Positions 42,776 to 53,813 of a stretch of 64,000 nucleotides of DNA are shown here, one piece after another. Both the position numbers and the translations under genes were made by a program. The notes beneath the pieces were generated by a model. The model was not told the DNA's origin and did not search any database. It saw only the letters and a list, made by a program, of their open reading frames with translations. Origin of the DNA: Bathymodiolus brooksi (taxonomy: Eukaryota > Mollusca > Bivalvia > Mytilida > Modiolidae); assembly GCA_963680875.1 (NCBI GenBank), contig OY804588.1, positions 56,804,369 to 56,868,368 on the forward strand. Reading direction: 5' to 3'. The number at the start of each line of letters is the position of its first letter. The stretch's first letter is position 1.

Positions 42776-43110
42776 AAGGTTATGGTGCTTAACGCCACTT
42801 TCAACAATATTTCAGTCAGTTTTATTGGTGGAGTTAACATGAGTACCTGGAGAAAACCATCGACCTGCCGCGAGTCATTGACAAACTTCATATTTACATG
42901 ACGTAGGTTACTACATATATGATATTGTTTGTTTGTTTGTTTGTTTGTTTATTTGTTTGATGATGCTTAGCGCAACTTTCACCAATATTTCAGTTATTTC
43001 GTGGCGGTCAGTTTTATTGGTGGAGGAAACCGGAGTACCCGGAGATAAGCACCGACCTGTCGCAAATCATTGACTTTCATATTTACATGACGTAATTAAG
43101 TACATATAAT
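42776..43110 (-). mobile_element. Two tandem SINE fragments with shared flank
   Basis: SINE 3' parts at 42776-42900 and 42959-43085 are both followed by the same non-SINE phrase, catatttacatgacgta and tacatat. This implies a duplication of SINE plus flank, or a SINE subfamily with a different upstream body. A (GTTT)n run at 42926-42957 separates them. Confidence 0.75.
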
Positions 43111-43376
43111 ATTGGAATGCTTTACTTAACATTTAATGCTTCAAATGCTAAATGTTTCAAAGACAGCTAATTTTATCTTTTATTGATCAATTGTCAGAAA
43201 GAATTAGAAGTTGTAGAATACATGTTTTAATTGTTTGTGAACTACATTAACCCCTGTCTACAGGTGCGCAGGAACGCTTCTGATGATGGCGCCTCCTACA
43301 GCATGATATTTTTCGATATTTCGGTGTGAGTATTCTGAGGTATTTTTATACCCCCAGTAATCAGTAGAAAGATATA

Positions 43377-43470
43377 AGAATAAGAATAAGAGAATAAGAA
43401 TATTTTATTGCCAATTTTGGGCCCACAAGGGGCAAACAAGAATACATGTAAAGATATATGTGGACGATTG
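43377..43470 (-). mobile_element. LINE 3' end with (TTATTC)n-like tail
   Basis: On the minus strand it ends ttgggcccaaaattggcaat-like text (plus strand: attttgggcccacaagg), then aataaaatattcttattctc and a ttattcttat repeat. The 3' phrase cacaaggggcaaacaa also occurs in the foldback element at 27105. Confidence 0.55.
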
Positions 43471-44749
43471 TTTGTTTAACATGGAGAATACATCAATAGT
43501 ATATAAACATAAGCTATTACATGTGACATAATGACACATACAGCTTTAACAAGTGTTGGTACTTTTTTTTATTATTTCTTTTCTGAATGCGATTTCTAAT
43601 TATGACATGTTGTACTGACGAATACACATCTGTTTTGCCACTAGAGATCTTTATATTGAGAGGAAAGCGTTTGAATCCTATTAACTGATTCAACAACCCC
43701 CGTCACAATTGTGTGTTTGTCCAAAGTCGAAATGTATACTTCCAAGAGATTTTGTTATTGTGATTTCTATACCTGGCATTTTGTGACGAAAAGTTAATGT
43801 TGTTGTTTGTTATTTTGTAGAACATCAGTTTTCTTGTTCTTATTGGCCTTTTGAATTATTTGATTCCAAATTAAAAAATTATTATATCACAGCAAATATA
43901 CACATCGACACGACACATTTTAAGCACCCATCTGAAAACGTACTTTGCTAAAAAAAACGGTTAAAAAAAGTGTGTCAATTACTATTCCAGAAACGCGTCG
44001 TGCGTGCCGGATTTGATATCTACGTTTTTATTAAATTTCTGAAATCGTATTTACTAATAGACGTCGTAGAAGTTTTCTACTAGTTAACTGTATCATGCAA
44101 TTACTGTGACATTTTCAAAACCGGAAGTACTAAATCTCTTCCGTTCTGAGAACGAGGTCTTTGATTCCTTTTGCACATCAAATGAACTCTGCTTTAGAAT
44201 GGATTGTACCCTCTCGATGGACAAAAAATAATAAAAACGTAGAAATCAAATTTAGAACGCACAACGCGTTTCTGGAATAACCTTCATCAGGTAGGCTCAA
44301 AATAGAAAGATTAGAAAGCAAACATAATCTTAAAGTTTTGAGAGCAAGATAGCCAAAATCGGCAAAGATCACCTATGCCTGAAGGAGGAAATTATGTGCT
44401 ATTTATATATATATATACATGTACCAAGGGGAACAATCGGGGGTCATAATATGAGGATTTCCGTTTCATTTAATACGTTAAAATGAAGTCGGTCGAGAGG
44501 TTGTGATGAAATATACTTTCATTTTATAAAGTGGGAAATATGGGGGATTTGGGGGAATAGATATATTTCTAAAACAATTTCACCTCGACAACCACTTCAA
44601 ATATATCAATTCAAGTGATATTTATGAAATGGCAGCTTCATTAAACAGTTTCTTTCTTATTAACAATCCCTTTATATAAATTGTTGCTATGAAAGTTGAA
44701 AAACGATTCTCGGTTAATCTACACCTTCAGTTGTTTGTATGAGGGCTCA

Positions 44750-44905
44750 TGTCTTATTTACGTTATTTGTGTTTGCTTGCGCATAGTGGTGTCCAACACA
44801 TATTGTGTCGTGTGTTTGTTTAGTTTTTCATCGTCTTGTGTACCCTCTGTTGCCAGTTTCACTGGATTTTCCATTTTCGGTATTCTCTAACGTTTATCTA
44901 AATTT
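44750..44905 (+). repeat. R1 alternative-tail copy
   Basis: Contains gtcttgtgtaccctctgttg, ccagtttcactggattttcc and attctctaacgtttatct, with a single, unexpanded unit. Confidence 0.55.
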
Positions 44906-44975
44906 TGACTGACCACTTATATTTACTGTCCACACGTTGAGAAAGAAATGTTAGTAAATACAAGCGGTCAGTCAA
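44905..44975. repeat. Hairpin, 22-bp stem
   Basis: The segments ttgactgaccacttatattt and aaatacaagcggtcagtcaa pair around a 27-base loop. It sits directly at the end of the R1-type tail. Confidence 0.7.
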
Positions 44976-46029
44976 GGTTTAAACTTTCATACCAGCAATT
45001 TTTAAGGAATTATTAATAAGAAAGGAACTTGTAACAGGTCTACAGTTTCATTATCCGAGCAGACGTTTCTCGGTTAATCTCAGATCCACCATTCCCCATG
45101 TGCTACACACAAATCTGGAAGTCTGACAAACGATAATTATGTTGTCGTTACTGGAAGAAAAACAAAACCTTGTTGTAAATGTAAATACTATTGTATATAA
45201 ATTAAGGTGTGGGTGGATGTCACGTGGTGATGCTATCAAAGCAACACGTTTATATAGTACTTACAACAGATGTAGTTGTGTGTGGATATGATGTGGATGA
45301 TCACTCGCAACACTCCCTCAGGCATAAGTGATCTTAGCTGATTTTGTCTATCCTGTATAGGCCATTTTGGTTTTCTTGCTTCCAAAGACTTTTAAATTAT
45401 TTGGCTTTCAAATATTTTGACCTTGAGCGTCACCTGATGAAGGTTATTCTAGAAACGCGTCGTGCGCACTAAATTTGATATCTACTTTTTTTTTTATTAA
45501 TGCGTTTCTGTGGTTTCCAAGGAATCTATTTTTTATTTGGTTATTTTTTTTTTCTCACTATTTCATATTTTTCATCTTATAAGAATTATTACTCAATTAA
45601 AATCTAATTAAAATATTGCAAGACAAGATAAAGACAAATACTTTATTAACCTCAGACACGCTAAGTGTACAAGAGGACAATACATTTACATAATATACAC
45701 AAAATTAATGACAGCAAAGATGAATCAATAGATTACATAAACAATTTAAGCAAATACATTACCATGGTTCTATCTGTATAACATGAACACCGTGTAATCC
45801 GTCGACACCAATCGCAAGGCAGTGACCGTTTTTAATTTGGTCATTGAATTGCGATCTCGCATACACGGATTACATATACAATATTCAGAATGTGAGTACT
45901 GATACTTAAAAATATTTTAATATTTTTTTGATAAAAAACGACAACTTTTTGTACATCTGCACATGACATAAAGATAGCATGCCTTTCATTTTACTTTCAC
46001 TGGGGTTTGTAGTGTAATAAGTCGGTATA

Positions 46030-46662
46030 TACTTAAAGTCTGAGTTCTTTGATTTCAGTGTGTTCACATTTAAATAAAAAGTGAAATTCATTTCCAATAC
46101 CTGATTTACAAAGATCACACGTTCTATTTTCTTTAGGAATACCTGCCCACCTCCCCGTTTCAATTGGAAATTTAATGTTTGAACATCTGAATTTAGTTAT
46201 ATTAATTCGTTCACCCTGTGTTAATTTTAATAGATAAGATTCTAATTGGAATTCATTTTTAAATAATGAGTAAAATTCACCTCTAGAAATGTTATTTATT
46301 TGTGAAAACCAATGTTGGATGAATTGATCACTCAGTTTTTGTCTGATAGTAGTTTTAAGTAAAAATTTATCTATAGGCACTTGATCATTCCACATAAAGC
46401 TTAAACCACAATCATCCATGATTGATTACGTGCATAATATCCATTTAAACTTTGTGGGGTTGTTCTCGTGCAATATTAGCATAAGTTTGTACATGATAGA
46501 AGACAATTTCTGATTATTGAATAGCATGCTGTTCCAAAATAATACCAGTTTTTGTTTTACCATTATTTCCAAAGGCAGCCTCCCTAATTCCCCATACACC
46601 ATGAAATTTGGAGTGCTGTTTCGAACTTTTAGAATTTTCTTGCAAAACTGTAAATGCATCAA
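46030..46662 (-). pseudogene. LINE ORF2 C-terminal domain, broken
   Basis: Two frames, 46426-46662 and 46033-46419, carry NFMVYGELGRLPLEIMVKQK and FPIETGRWAGIPKENRTCDL with the zinc-knuckle-like C-x2-C...H-x4-H/C text (TCDLCKSGIGNEFHFLFKCEH). The same C-terminus occurs in the LINE at 58.0-58.8 kb, so the two belong to one family. Confidence 0.85.
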
Positions 46663-46706
46663 AACTGTAAATGCATTTTTTCAATATTACCCTTGTTTTC
46701 AAAACC

Positions 46707-47760
46707 TCATACCTCTGCAGAATAAAGTAAAATAGGTGTTACAAGAGAATCAAAAAGTTTCAGTTGAAGATCTATTGGAATACTAATATTTGGTATTTTT
46801 CTAAACAAGCCATATAATGAATTTTGAGCCTGATCTAGCAACTTTTTCCTGGCAGTGTTGAAATTTCCATTGTAATTAAAAGTAACACCAAGATATGAGT
46901 AAGAATCTTGCACTTCTATAGGTTGACCATAAATTTTAAAAATGAAATTTGATCTAAATCGTCTCTTACATAAAACAGCAACTTTAGTTTTACATGTATG
47001 TACCTTAAGTTTCCAGTTATTACAATAATTCTCAAAGGCTGTCAATGTTTTTTGAAGACCTTCCGGAGTTTCAGACATTAGTACGGTATCATCAGTATAT
47101 AATATCAGAAACAGTTTTATATATACCAACAAGGACTCTTGACAAATTCTTGATATCTTTTCGAGACTATCTATATTATTTTCAATAAAATATTAAAACA
47201 AAAATGGGGACATATTTTCCCTTGTCGTACCGCAATATCACAGTTAAAAAAATCAGAGCAATCTTTTCCGAGTTTAACGCATGATTTGATATTCTGATAC
47301 ATATTATATATAACTGTAAATATTTTGCCTTTAATATTCGATTTTTGTAATTTTTGCCATAAACCCGTCCTCCAAACTGTATCAAATGCTGATTTAAAAT
47401 CTACAAAAGTGCAAAATAATTTCTTACCGAACAAGAAGTATATAGTAACCAATGCATATAGACATTATCAGTCGTGGAAAACCGTTTGTGAAATCCAGCC
47501 TGTGATCCGGAAATAAGATTAATTGTATCAGAAAATATATTCAATCTATTGTTTTGAATTGACGAGAAAGTCTTACTAAAACAAGAATTCAAAGTGACAC
47601 CCTATAAGATTCGGGGTCTGACATTGAACCCTTATTCTTAAATATGGGAATCATGATGCCAATATTCCAATTTTCGGGAATCTTACCAGAGTAAAAAATA
47701 ATGTTAAATAGTTTTATATATATAGGCATTAATTCATTTAAAGTGCTTTTTAAATATTCA
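46707..47760 (-). pseudogene. LINE reverse transcriptase, broken
   Basis: The RT blocks appear in order. GKIPENWNIGIMIPIFKNKG (about 47700-47640) is the early block. NLISGSQAGFHKRFSTTDNV and FCTFVDFKSAFDTVW (about 47520-47350) contain the first catalytic aspartates. AVRQGKICPHFCFNILL follows. LYTDDTVLMSE at about 47090 is the YxDD catalytic box, here as YTDD. The C-terminal side KVAVLCKRR, YLGVTFNYNGNF follows. At least three frame changes separate the pieces, so it is inactive. The clade looks jockey/CR1-like. Confidence 0.85.
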
Positions 47761-48355
47761 TTTAAGACACCACCATCCCTACTAGCCTTACCATTTTTTT
47801 CAAATTATTAATGGCACGTTTAATCTCATCTTCCGTTATCGAACCATTCAACAACAGATCGGCTTCAGGCATATTGTCAAAATCAAAATTTAACTCGTTT
47901 TCGTCTTCATCTAGATCATTCACATTTAATTTTTTAAAGTGTTCATACAGCGAATTTAGTGTAATATCAGAATTACTGTCATTTTTTTCTCTCGTCGCGA
48001 ATGCTATTTAAAATTTTCCAAAATGATTTGCTGTCTGTTTTTGAAATTTTACGTAAATTATCTGCGAATTTTTGTTGGTAATTATTATATTCGTTATCTA
48101 AAGTTGTTTTGTAATTTTTGCTAGATTCTCTCATCAATTTTTTTATTTTCTACATTTTTTTAAGAAACCGTATCGCTTCCGCGCTTTGTGAAATTTGAAC
48201 GTTTGTTCCCTCTTATAAATAAAGAAAAATACACAACAAACATCCATCTAAATTAGATTAGAATTTGTTTTATCATAGGGCGTTGCGACAATTTTAAACT
48301 GCCATGCCATATAAGTATCATACAGTGTTATATTTGGACACGTATTACGTATTTT

Positions 48356-48356
<1 letters not shown>

Positions 48357-48395
<39 letters not shown>
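48357..48395 (+). repeat. (CT)n microsatellite
   Basis: About 19 uninterrupted ct units. Confidence 0.95.
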
Positions 48396-48398
<3 letters not shown>

Positions 48399-48653
48399 GT
48401 TTTGATACTGCCAAAGGAAGCCATGGATTGTATGTTTGATTCCCGACTATTGCTGTCAGTCTATAGTGACATGTCTATTTCAAGATACTGGACAGATCTC
48501 ATCATCTGGTGATATAAAAGCTACTCAACAAGGCTACGTTGCTCCCGGGTTGAAATCATTGCTACAAACATCATACAGTCGTCCTCACGAACTGGTCATG
48601 GTCATTACGAAATATCATCCAACGTTGAGTTATATTCTAATAGTGCACTGACA

Positions 48654-48686
<33 letters not shown>

Positions 48687-49061
48687 GGAAATTTTTCCTT
48701 GGAACATGCAATCAACTACCACGCCCAAACACGTGTAGCTCGTGTTGAGCCTCTCCACCGATTCGCCATATAATAACGGAAAGAATTCGAAACCTAGAGT
48801 CTTGGTTAGGGATAGGCTCACAAAGGTGGAAGGGTAAAATCAGTCGACGAATACGGTGGATGTTTCCTAAGCAAATTCTGGTTTTGTTTAAAGGATGTAG
48901 GTTAACACAGTAATCCTTGGACATGTGCGATGAAAACGTGAATCTTAGAATTTGAACAAATATGCTTTAGAATGTAAATGGGCGGTAAAAAACGTGAATC
49001 TTGGAACTTAAAATTTATGCTTTCGATCGGACATTCGACTGGACATGTGTGATAAAAACCT
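48396..49061. other. Unassigned DNA with short tandem GTGAATCTT repeats
   Basis: A (GATT)n run lies at 48657-48685. At 48920-49060 the phrases ggacatgtg, gaaaacgtgaatctt and tatgctttag/cga are repeated about twice. A further copy of tgaatctta...ttatgc lies at 52288-52318 on the far side of the 3.2-kb element, which therefore inserted into this tandem unit. Confidence 0.55.
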
Positions 49062-49231
49062 GGGGCCGTGTTCTTGAAAGTGTCTTAGGACTAAGACATG
49101 TCCTTAGGACAAATCTTAGTCCTAAGTCGTGTTCTCGACCATGTCCTAACTTAGGACATGTCGCAAAATTTGTCTTAACTTTAGGACATCTATGGAGGTG
49201 TCTTAAGATGGTTCTAACCCCGAAATTGTAA

Positions 49232-49329
49232 TATCATATGTTATTCAGCTATCAGACAGGGTATATAATAATATTATATGTTATTCAGCTATCAGACAGG
49301 GTATATAATGTCACATTATATACCCTGTC
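49232..49329. repeat. Palindrome split by the hAT insertion
   Basis: The segment gttattcagctatcagacag occurs directly twice (49240 and 49280 region). Its complement ctgtctgatagctgaataac stands at 50241-50260, immediately beyond the hAT. The hAT therefore landed in the arm of a palindromic repeat. Confidence 0.7.
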
Positions 49330-50240
49330 CAGGGGCGTAGCTAGCCTTTTTTGCAGTGCAAGCAACCAAACCTGGAAAAGAGGGGGGGGGGGGGGGGTCT
49401 GGTGGGGTTTGCCCCCCAGAATTTTTTTTTGGCTGACTTGATGCAAAATGGTGCGTTCTGAGGTGTTTTCATGGGTAAATTGAATACATAAGCAACACAT
49501 TGATTTCATGATTTTGTTAGACAGATTTTACTTAATAGAATTGCCCAAAATCTGTTCTTCGTGTCTTAGCAGACACGAACTTCTCCATAACTTTGTCTAA
49601 ATCCGCACTGAAATCGCGATGGATATGCATTAATGCTAGCGATGACAACCTATCGTTATTCATTGTTGATCGTACATATGTCTTCAACCGACGTAGTACA
49701 CTGACCGATCGCTCTGCGGTAGCACTTGTTACCGGCATTGTCAACATGATACACAAGATGGTATCTATAGAAGAATATAGCACCGGGTTTACCGCATCAA
49801 GTGGTATCTATAGAAGAATATAGCACCGGGTTTACCGCATCAAGTGTCTCACAAAGTGAAGTTGGCATCTGATCGCGAGGTGTTATACTCCAGCGTGTTC
49901 GCCATCGAGCGATCTCCCTCTTGAATTCGTCTAAATTACATGTCAGGTCAGTCTGGTATGTCTCATACAATGTCGCGACTTGTTCGTTCGTAATATTTCC
50001 TATAACACGAGGAAGCAGATACTGAGCGATTTTCTGATTTTATCAGACGTGACTCCAATTCCATTATCATGTGGTCTATAAACGCATAGTACAAAGAAAC
50101 TTTTCAATACTGTTTTGGCGTGTCTGCAGGGTGATAGGCTCTGGTAGTCTGTCTTCCATATTTTTTTTGCTCTTTATTTTTTTTTCAGCACGCCGATGTG
50201 CACGCAAGTGCGTGTTGGCGTATAGGGAGCTACGCGCCTG
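49330..50240 (-). mobile_element. hAT remnant, ~0.9 kb
   Basis: The ends are caggggcgtagctagcc (left) and ggagctacgcgcctg (right), imperfect inverted repeats. Transposase C-terminal sequence is on the minus strand. A G run (49383-49397) and a 43-bp tandem duplication (about 49758-49843) are inside. Confidence 0.75.
49532..50030 (-). pseudogene. hAT transposase C-terminal fragment
   Basis: The C-terminal dimerisation domain is clear: MLTMPVTSATAERSVSVLRR, LKTYVRSTMNNDRLSSLALM, HIHRDF (49532-49783). Further upstream on the minus strand, in-frame text such as YLLPRVIGNITNEQVATLYE and DEFKREIARWRT continues the protein. The catalytic core is gone, so this is a dead internal deletion product. Family: hAT (52-kDa repressor / ZMYM-like). 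Confidence 0.85.
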
Positions 50241-50775
50241 CTGTCTGATAGCTGAATAACAAATATATTACGGATTTAACCATTTTTTTGTTAAATACAG
50301 AACCAAACTGTCGTATAAATTTTTTTAAAATTTTTTTTTATTTATTTTTTTTTGTTTGTTTCCTTTTTGTTTGTTTATTTTTATTTTCCTTTTGTTTTTT
50401 TTACCACGTACATAGTCCCAATTCATATTTAAAACCTTATTAAATATTTTGCATCTTTTATTTTCATTTTCCGTATTTCTAGATGTCCCTTTTCGTACCT
50501 CTGACATTCTTTGTTCAATGACGTCAAATATTTGTCACGTGATATTTTATGTACTGAGGTGTCTCATAAAGGAAAATCCTGTTCAATATTTCTAAATCAA
50601 CACAATTTCATATGCAGTAAATTTAATAAACTTTATTATTATAACATTAATATATTACATAACAAAACAACGGGTTTGTGAAACAATTTCAATAATTAAA
50701 ATGTTAACAATAAGCAAAAACTTGTTGTGGCCCCGTGACCTTGAAAGTTTTAAAGGCGGAAACTTTAACACACTT

Positions 50776-51270
50776 TCACTTGTTGATTGTTAAGTTCAAA
50801 TTTGTAATGGTACAGCCGTGGAACATGGGAGTTTGCTGAATTGTTCTGGTGTTTGTGACGGAATTAACTGTTGTAAGAGTGTTATAATCACAAAATAAAT
50901 CATCATAATTTACATCCAAAATGTCAACGACGTCCGTAACGGACGATGAAACATGTGTATTGGCTCTCATTTGAACAAGTGATGTTGAACTTGAACTGTT
51001 TTGTGTCGGCGGCATGAGTTGCAACCGGGAAGTACTGTGCGGTGGCATTATTGAGGATAGTTGAGATGGTTGCTCTCCACGAACAGAACTTGTGATAATG
51101 TCTCCCATAACTTGTTTTTCCTTTGATGAAACACGTTGATATACTGCAACTGACGAGGCAGATTTGTGTCCGGTAACTGCCATAATTTGTGCCATTGAAC
51201 AGTTTCTTCCGAGGATAGTTGCACCCGTTGCACGAATTGAGTGGTTGGTGTAGATTTGTGAAAGGTATAT
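50776..51270 (-). pseudogene. Crypton-like tyrosine recombinase, C-terminal fragment
   Basis: Read on the minus strand, the frame gives YTNHSIRATGATILGRNCSM, then AQIMAVTGHKSASSVAVYQR, then a Ser/Thr-rich tail to a stop at 50776. HSIRATG holds the conserved His and Arg, GHKS the next His, and VYQR the Tyr that acts as nucleophile. Together they are the C-terminal half of the R-H-R-Y active site. This arrangement matches Crypton recombinases and the related DUF3504-type proteins of animals. A stop lies just upstream (about 51273), and the N-terminal half with the first Arg is not seen. It is probably pseudogenised or the last exon of a spliced gene. Confidence 0.8.
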
Positions 51271-52030
51271 TTAATTTTTTATTGAAGAAAACAATATCTT
51301 TTTTGTTCATACAACCGTTTTGAGTTTAAAAACAGCATTTAATTTGGTAAAAATACATTTATTATTCCGTATTATAATATTGATTCAGTGAAGCGTAAAT
51401 ATTTCTGTTTTTGTCAACCACGTTGTTATTGTTTTTTGAGGCCCAAATGAGGGAGACCGAAAACGTACATATATACCCCGCCTGTTTTCCGAATATATGC
51501 TGACATCCAGGGTTGAATAACCAATGAAAATATGTGTAACAAACTAAATTCGTAATATAATTTGATATTTTGTACCAAAAACGAACTTTAAGTTGTAGAA
51601 CATGATTGTATACACCTTTATGCTGTTTTTAAATCTAAATAAGTGAATTAACAATGATTTTTCTATTATAATTTAAACGGCGCACGAGATATCTTTTGTT
51701 CATCTTAAATCAGTAATTCATTTAAAGTTTGAAATTAGCTCACTCGAAAGTAATCACACAAAAAATAACGGTAATGACTGTGCCTGATGATAAAAAAGTG
51801 TTATACATTAGATATGTATCGTATATGTCCTTCAGAACTACGTATATATAGATAACTGCAAATTAAAGAAAACAAGAATCAGGCTCATGAGATGCAGCGT
51901 AAAAAGTAGATGAAATTGAGAAAAAACCCACTTTATTTACATCTTATATTTTATTATGAGTATTTTTATCAAGTGTTTGTTATATTTTAATATTGGAAAT
52001 AATTGTTGTACACAATATTTCTTCGTCCTG

Positions 52031-52065
52031 AATATAGCTGAAAAATTGCTCGCTGGACGCTAAAC

Positions 52066-52106
<41 letters not shown>

Positions 52107-52109
52107 ATT
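52031..52109 (+). mobile_element. SINE tail with (ATCA)n
   Basis: The segments aatatagctgaaaaattgct and ctggacgctaaac resemble the end of the SINE at 9511-9871, followed by about nine atca units. Confidence 0.7.
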
Positions 52110-52299
52110 TCTATTTTTCTAATCATTGCGTTGACACATAGTTAAGACATCCTAAGTTAGGGTAGTCTTAAGATAGTTTCGAGATCACTCTTAGGACATG
52201 TCCTAAGATAGTCCTAAGACCATCCTAAAAATAGTCCTAAGACATCTCTTAGGACAAATCTTAGGATACTTTCGAGAACACGGCCCCTGAATCTTAGAC

Positions 52300-52769
52300 C
52301 TTAAAGTTTATGCATTCGAAACGAATTATGTGCAACATCTGATTTTTCTTTCTTATTTATATCATTAGATGAAACAAATCATTTTAGATGTCTGGAATCG
52401 TCTTCTTGCTGTCTTACAATATGGTTAAAAACGCACGTATTCATCTGTACAGGCTTAGAGATTTACAATAGTTAATGTCACAATACCAGCTAAAACAGGT
52501 TGATAAAGTTATAGCAAAACTATGTATGAAATATGGCGGGCAATAAAACACACAAGTAATAATCATATATCATATCAAATATGGCCGCCATGCAAGATAC
52601 TGCATGTAAGTAGTGCCTTGACTCGGAATAATCTGTCGATGATTGACAGAACTGGGATAACTGCAGTTATTTTTGTACGAATATATGAACAGTACCTACA
52701 TGAATTACTGAGCATGAGACATGAAGAAGAAAAAACGAACGCAAATATCTGATGTTAAATAGTACACTT
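52300..52769. other. Intergenic, nothing identified
   Basis: No supported gene. The beginning carries the tandem GTGAATCTT-type flank. Confidence 0.4.
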
Positions 52770-52994
52770 TGTTATTTCGGCCTAAAAATAAACATACAAG
52801 CTGGATATTTCGACTATCGAATAAACATATTTTTTGCTATTTCATTATGATAAGTAAACTAATTTTTTTTTGTTTTGAAAACATGATAAAAATTAAAGTT
52901 AGTTGTTTTGACCTTGTAAATTTACATATAATTTAGTTATTTCGGTGCTTAGCATACACAATTGTTATTTTGACTTTATGATATAAAAATAATT

Positions 52995-53300
52995 TCTTTC
53001 GACATTATGTATAGGAGAATGTCCAAGTAACTCTCCATTCCTTAGAAATAATGGAGCCGAGGCCCCGAGGCCCATTGTTTTTAAGGAATGGAGAGATACT
53101 AGGACATTCTCCAACTTAAAATCCACCCATTGTACTTTATTAATTTTATTAATTATTAATCTTGTAACAAAAAAAAGTCTGTGTATATTATCTAAAGTAC
53201 AAAGAGAACAATAACTACGCCCCTGTCCACATTGTTCATAACTCTCCATTCCTTAAAAATAATGGAGAGTTTAGACAATAGATTTACATCACAGGTGGAT
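52995..53300 (-). mobile_element. Foldback element with CTCCATTCC hairpins, copy 2
   Basis: Inverted copy of 27019-27345, with the same borders and internal hairpins (ctctccattccttagaaata / attgtttttaaggaatggag). It lacks about 20 bp present in copy 1 (the aaggtcccacaaggggcaaa region). Inserted in the old part of the 33-bp satellite. Confidence 0.75.
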
Positions 53301-53410
53301 TTTAACAATCGGTTATTTGATAATGATGATAAACATTTTAAGTTGTTTATTTCAACCTTAAATATACACATAAAAGCTTAATACTTAGATCTTAGAAATA
53401 AACATTCCAG

Positions 53411-53813
53411 CAGTACCTGCATATGTAGTATAAATCTCCCAGTTGATCTGATATTCCAGAGCTTATGGTTCCTATCATAATTTCCTTGAGGAATGATTGC
53501 TCCTAACAAGTAAGCTGCTGAACCAATGGTTCCTAGTGGTTAAGTTGAAGTCATCACTTTCAAAGTGTTCACGGTCGCCACCACGACTTGGTTAGCCGTT
53601 ACGGAATATCTGTGTCACAAATGACCACGGTTATGTTCCGTTTGTCGTACTCACAATCCGGTCCAGTCCTCATTCATAACATATCACCGGGTTTGTAACA
53701 AGAGTAACACGACTGGTGCCACATGTGGAGCAGGAACTACTTAGCCTTCCGGAGCATCTGAGTTGACCGCCTGTTTTAGTGGGGTTAATGGTGCTAGATC
53801 TTTAATTTTCTGT
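53411..53813 (+). repeat. R1-linked extended copy
   Basis: Inverted relative of 6570-6900. It contains cacaaatgaccacggttatg, cacaatccggtccagtcctc, gtaacaagagtaacacgact, then tggagcaggaactact and tagtggggttaatggtgcta. Its tail continues at 54286-54370 after a LINE insertion. Confidence 0.7.

Larger units (their letters stand above)
43855..45500. repeat. Three copies of a repeat with core CCAGAAACGCGTCGTGCG
   Basis: The core occurs forward at 43985-44035, inverted at 44233-44300 (cgcacaacgcgtttctggaa) and forward at 45430-45490. The inverted copy (44180-44400) and the last copy (45310-45500) share a longer body, including a gcataggtgatctttgccgat-like stretch and cctgatgaaggttattc. A 64-codon minus frame in the middle copy reads LPDEGYSRNALCVLNLIS. 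I recall similar text in predicted bivalve proteins, where it marks a repeat and not a gene. Confidence 0.65.
45640..48230 (-). mobile_element. Decayed LINE with reverse transcriptase, ~2.6 kb
   Basis: Minus-strand non-LTR element. The order is a linker upstream of RT (about 48200-47770), RT blocks (47760-46710), the C-terminal domain (46660-46030) and a 3' untranslated end (to about 45640, ending aataaagtatttgtctttat). There is no 5' endonuclease domain, so it is 5'-truncated. Multiple stops and frameshifts. A ~90-bp inverted repeat at 45790-45878 (tgtaatccgt/acggattaca) sits in the 3' part. Confidence 0.85.
49065..52284. mobile_element. Large TIR element, ~3.2 kb, with nested insertions
   Basis: The left end gggccgtgttcttgaaagtg and the right end, read inward, gggccgtgttctcgaaagta are inverted repeats. 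They continue for about 150 bp as a degenerate ladder of cttaggac/gtcctaag (49065-49220 and 52137-52284). CTG flanks both ends (49062-49064 shares the CTGGG junction; 52285-52287), giving a possible 3-bp duplication. The only coding remnants inside are a hAT (nested) and the C-terminus of a tyrosine recombinase (50776-51270). A SINE tail is at 52031-52109. The superfamily is not assigned. Confidence 0.65.

Noticed and set aside
46517..46735. Plus-strand ORFs across the LINE region
   Set aside because: Shadows of the minus-strand LINE coding sequence.
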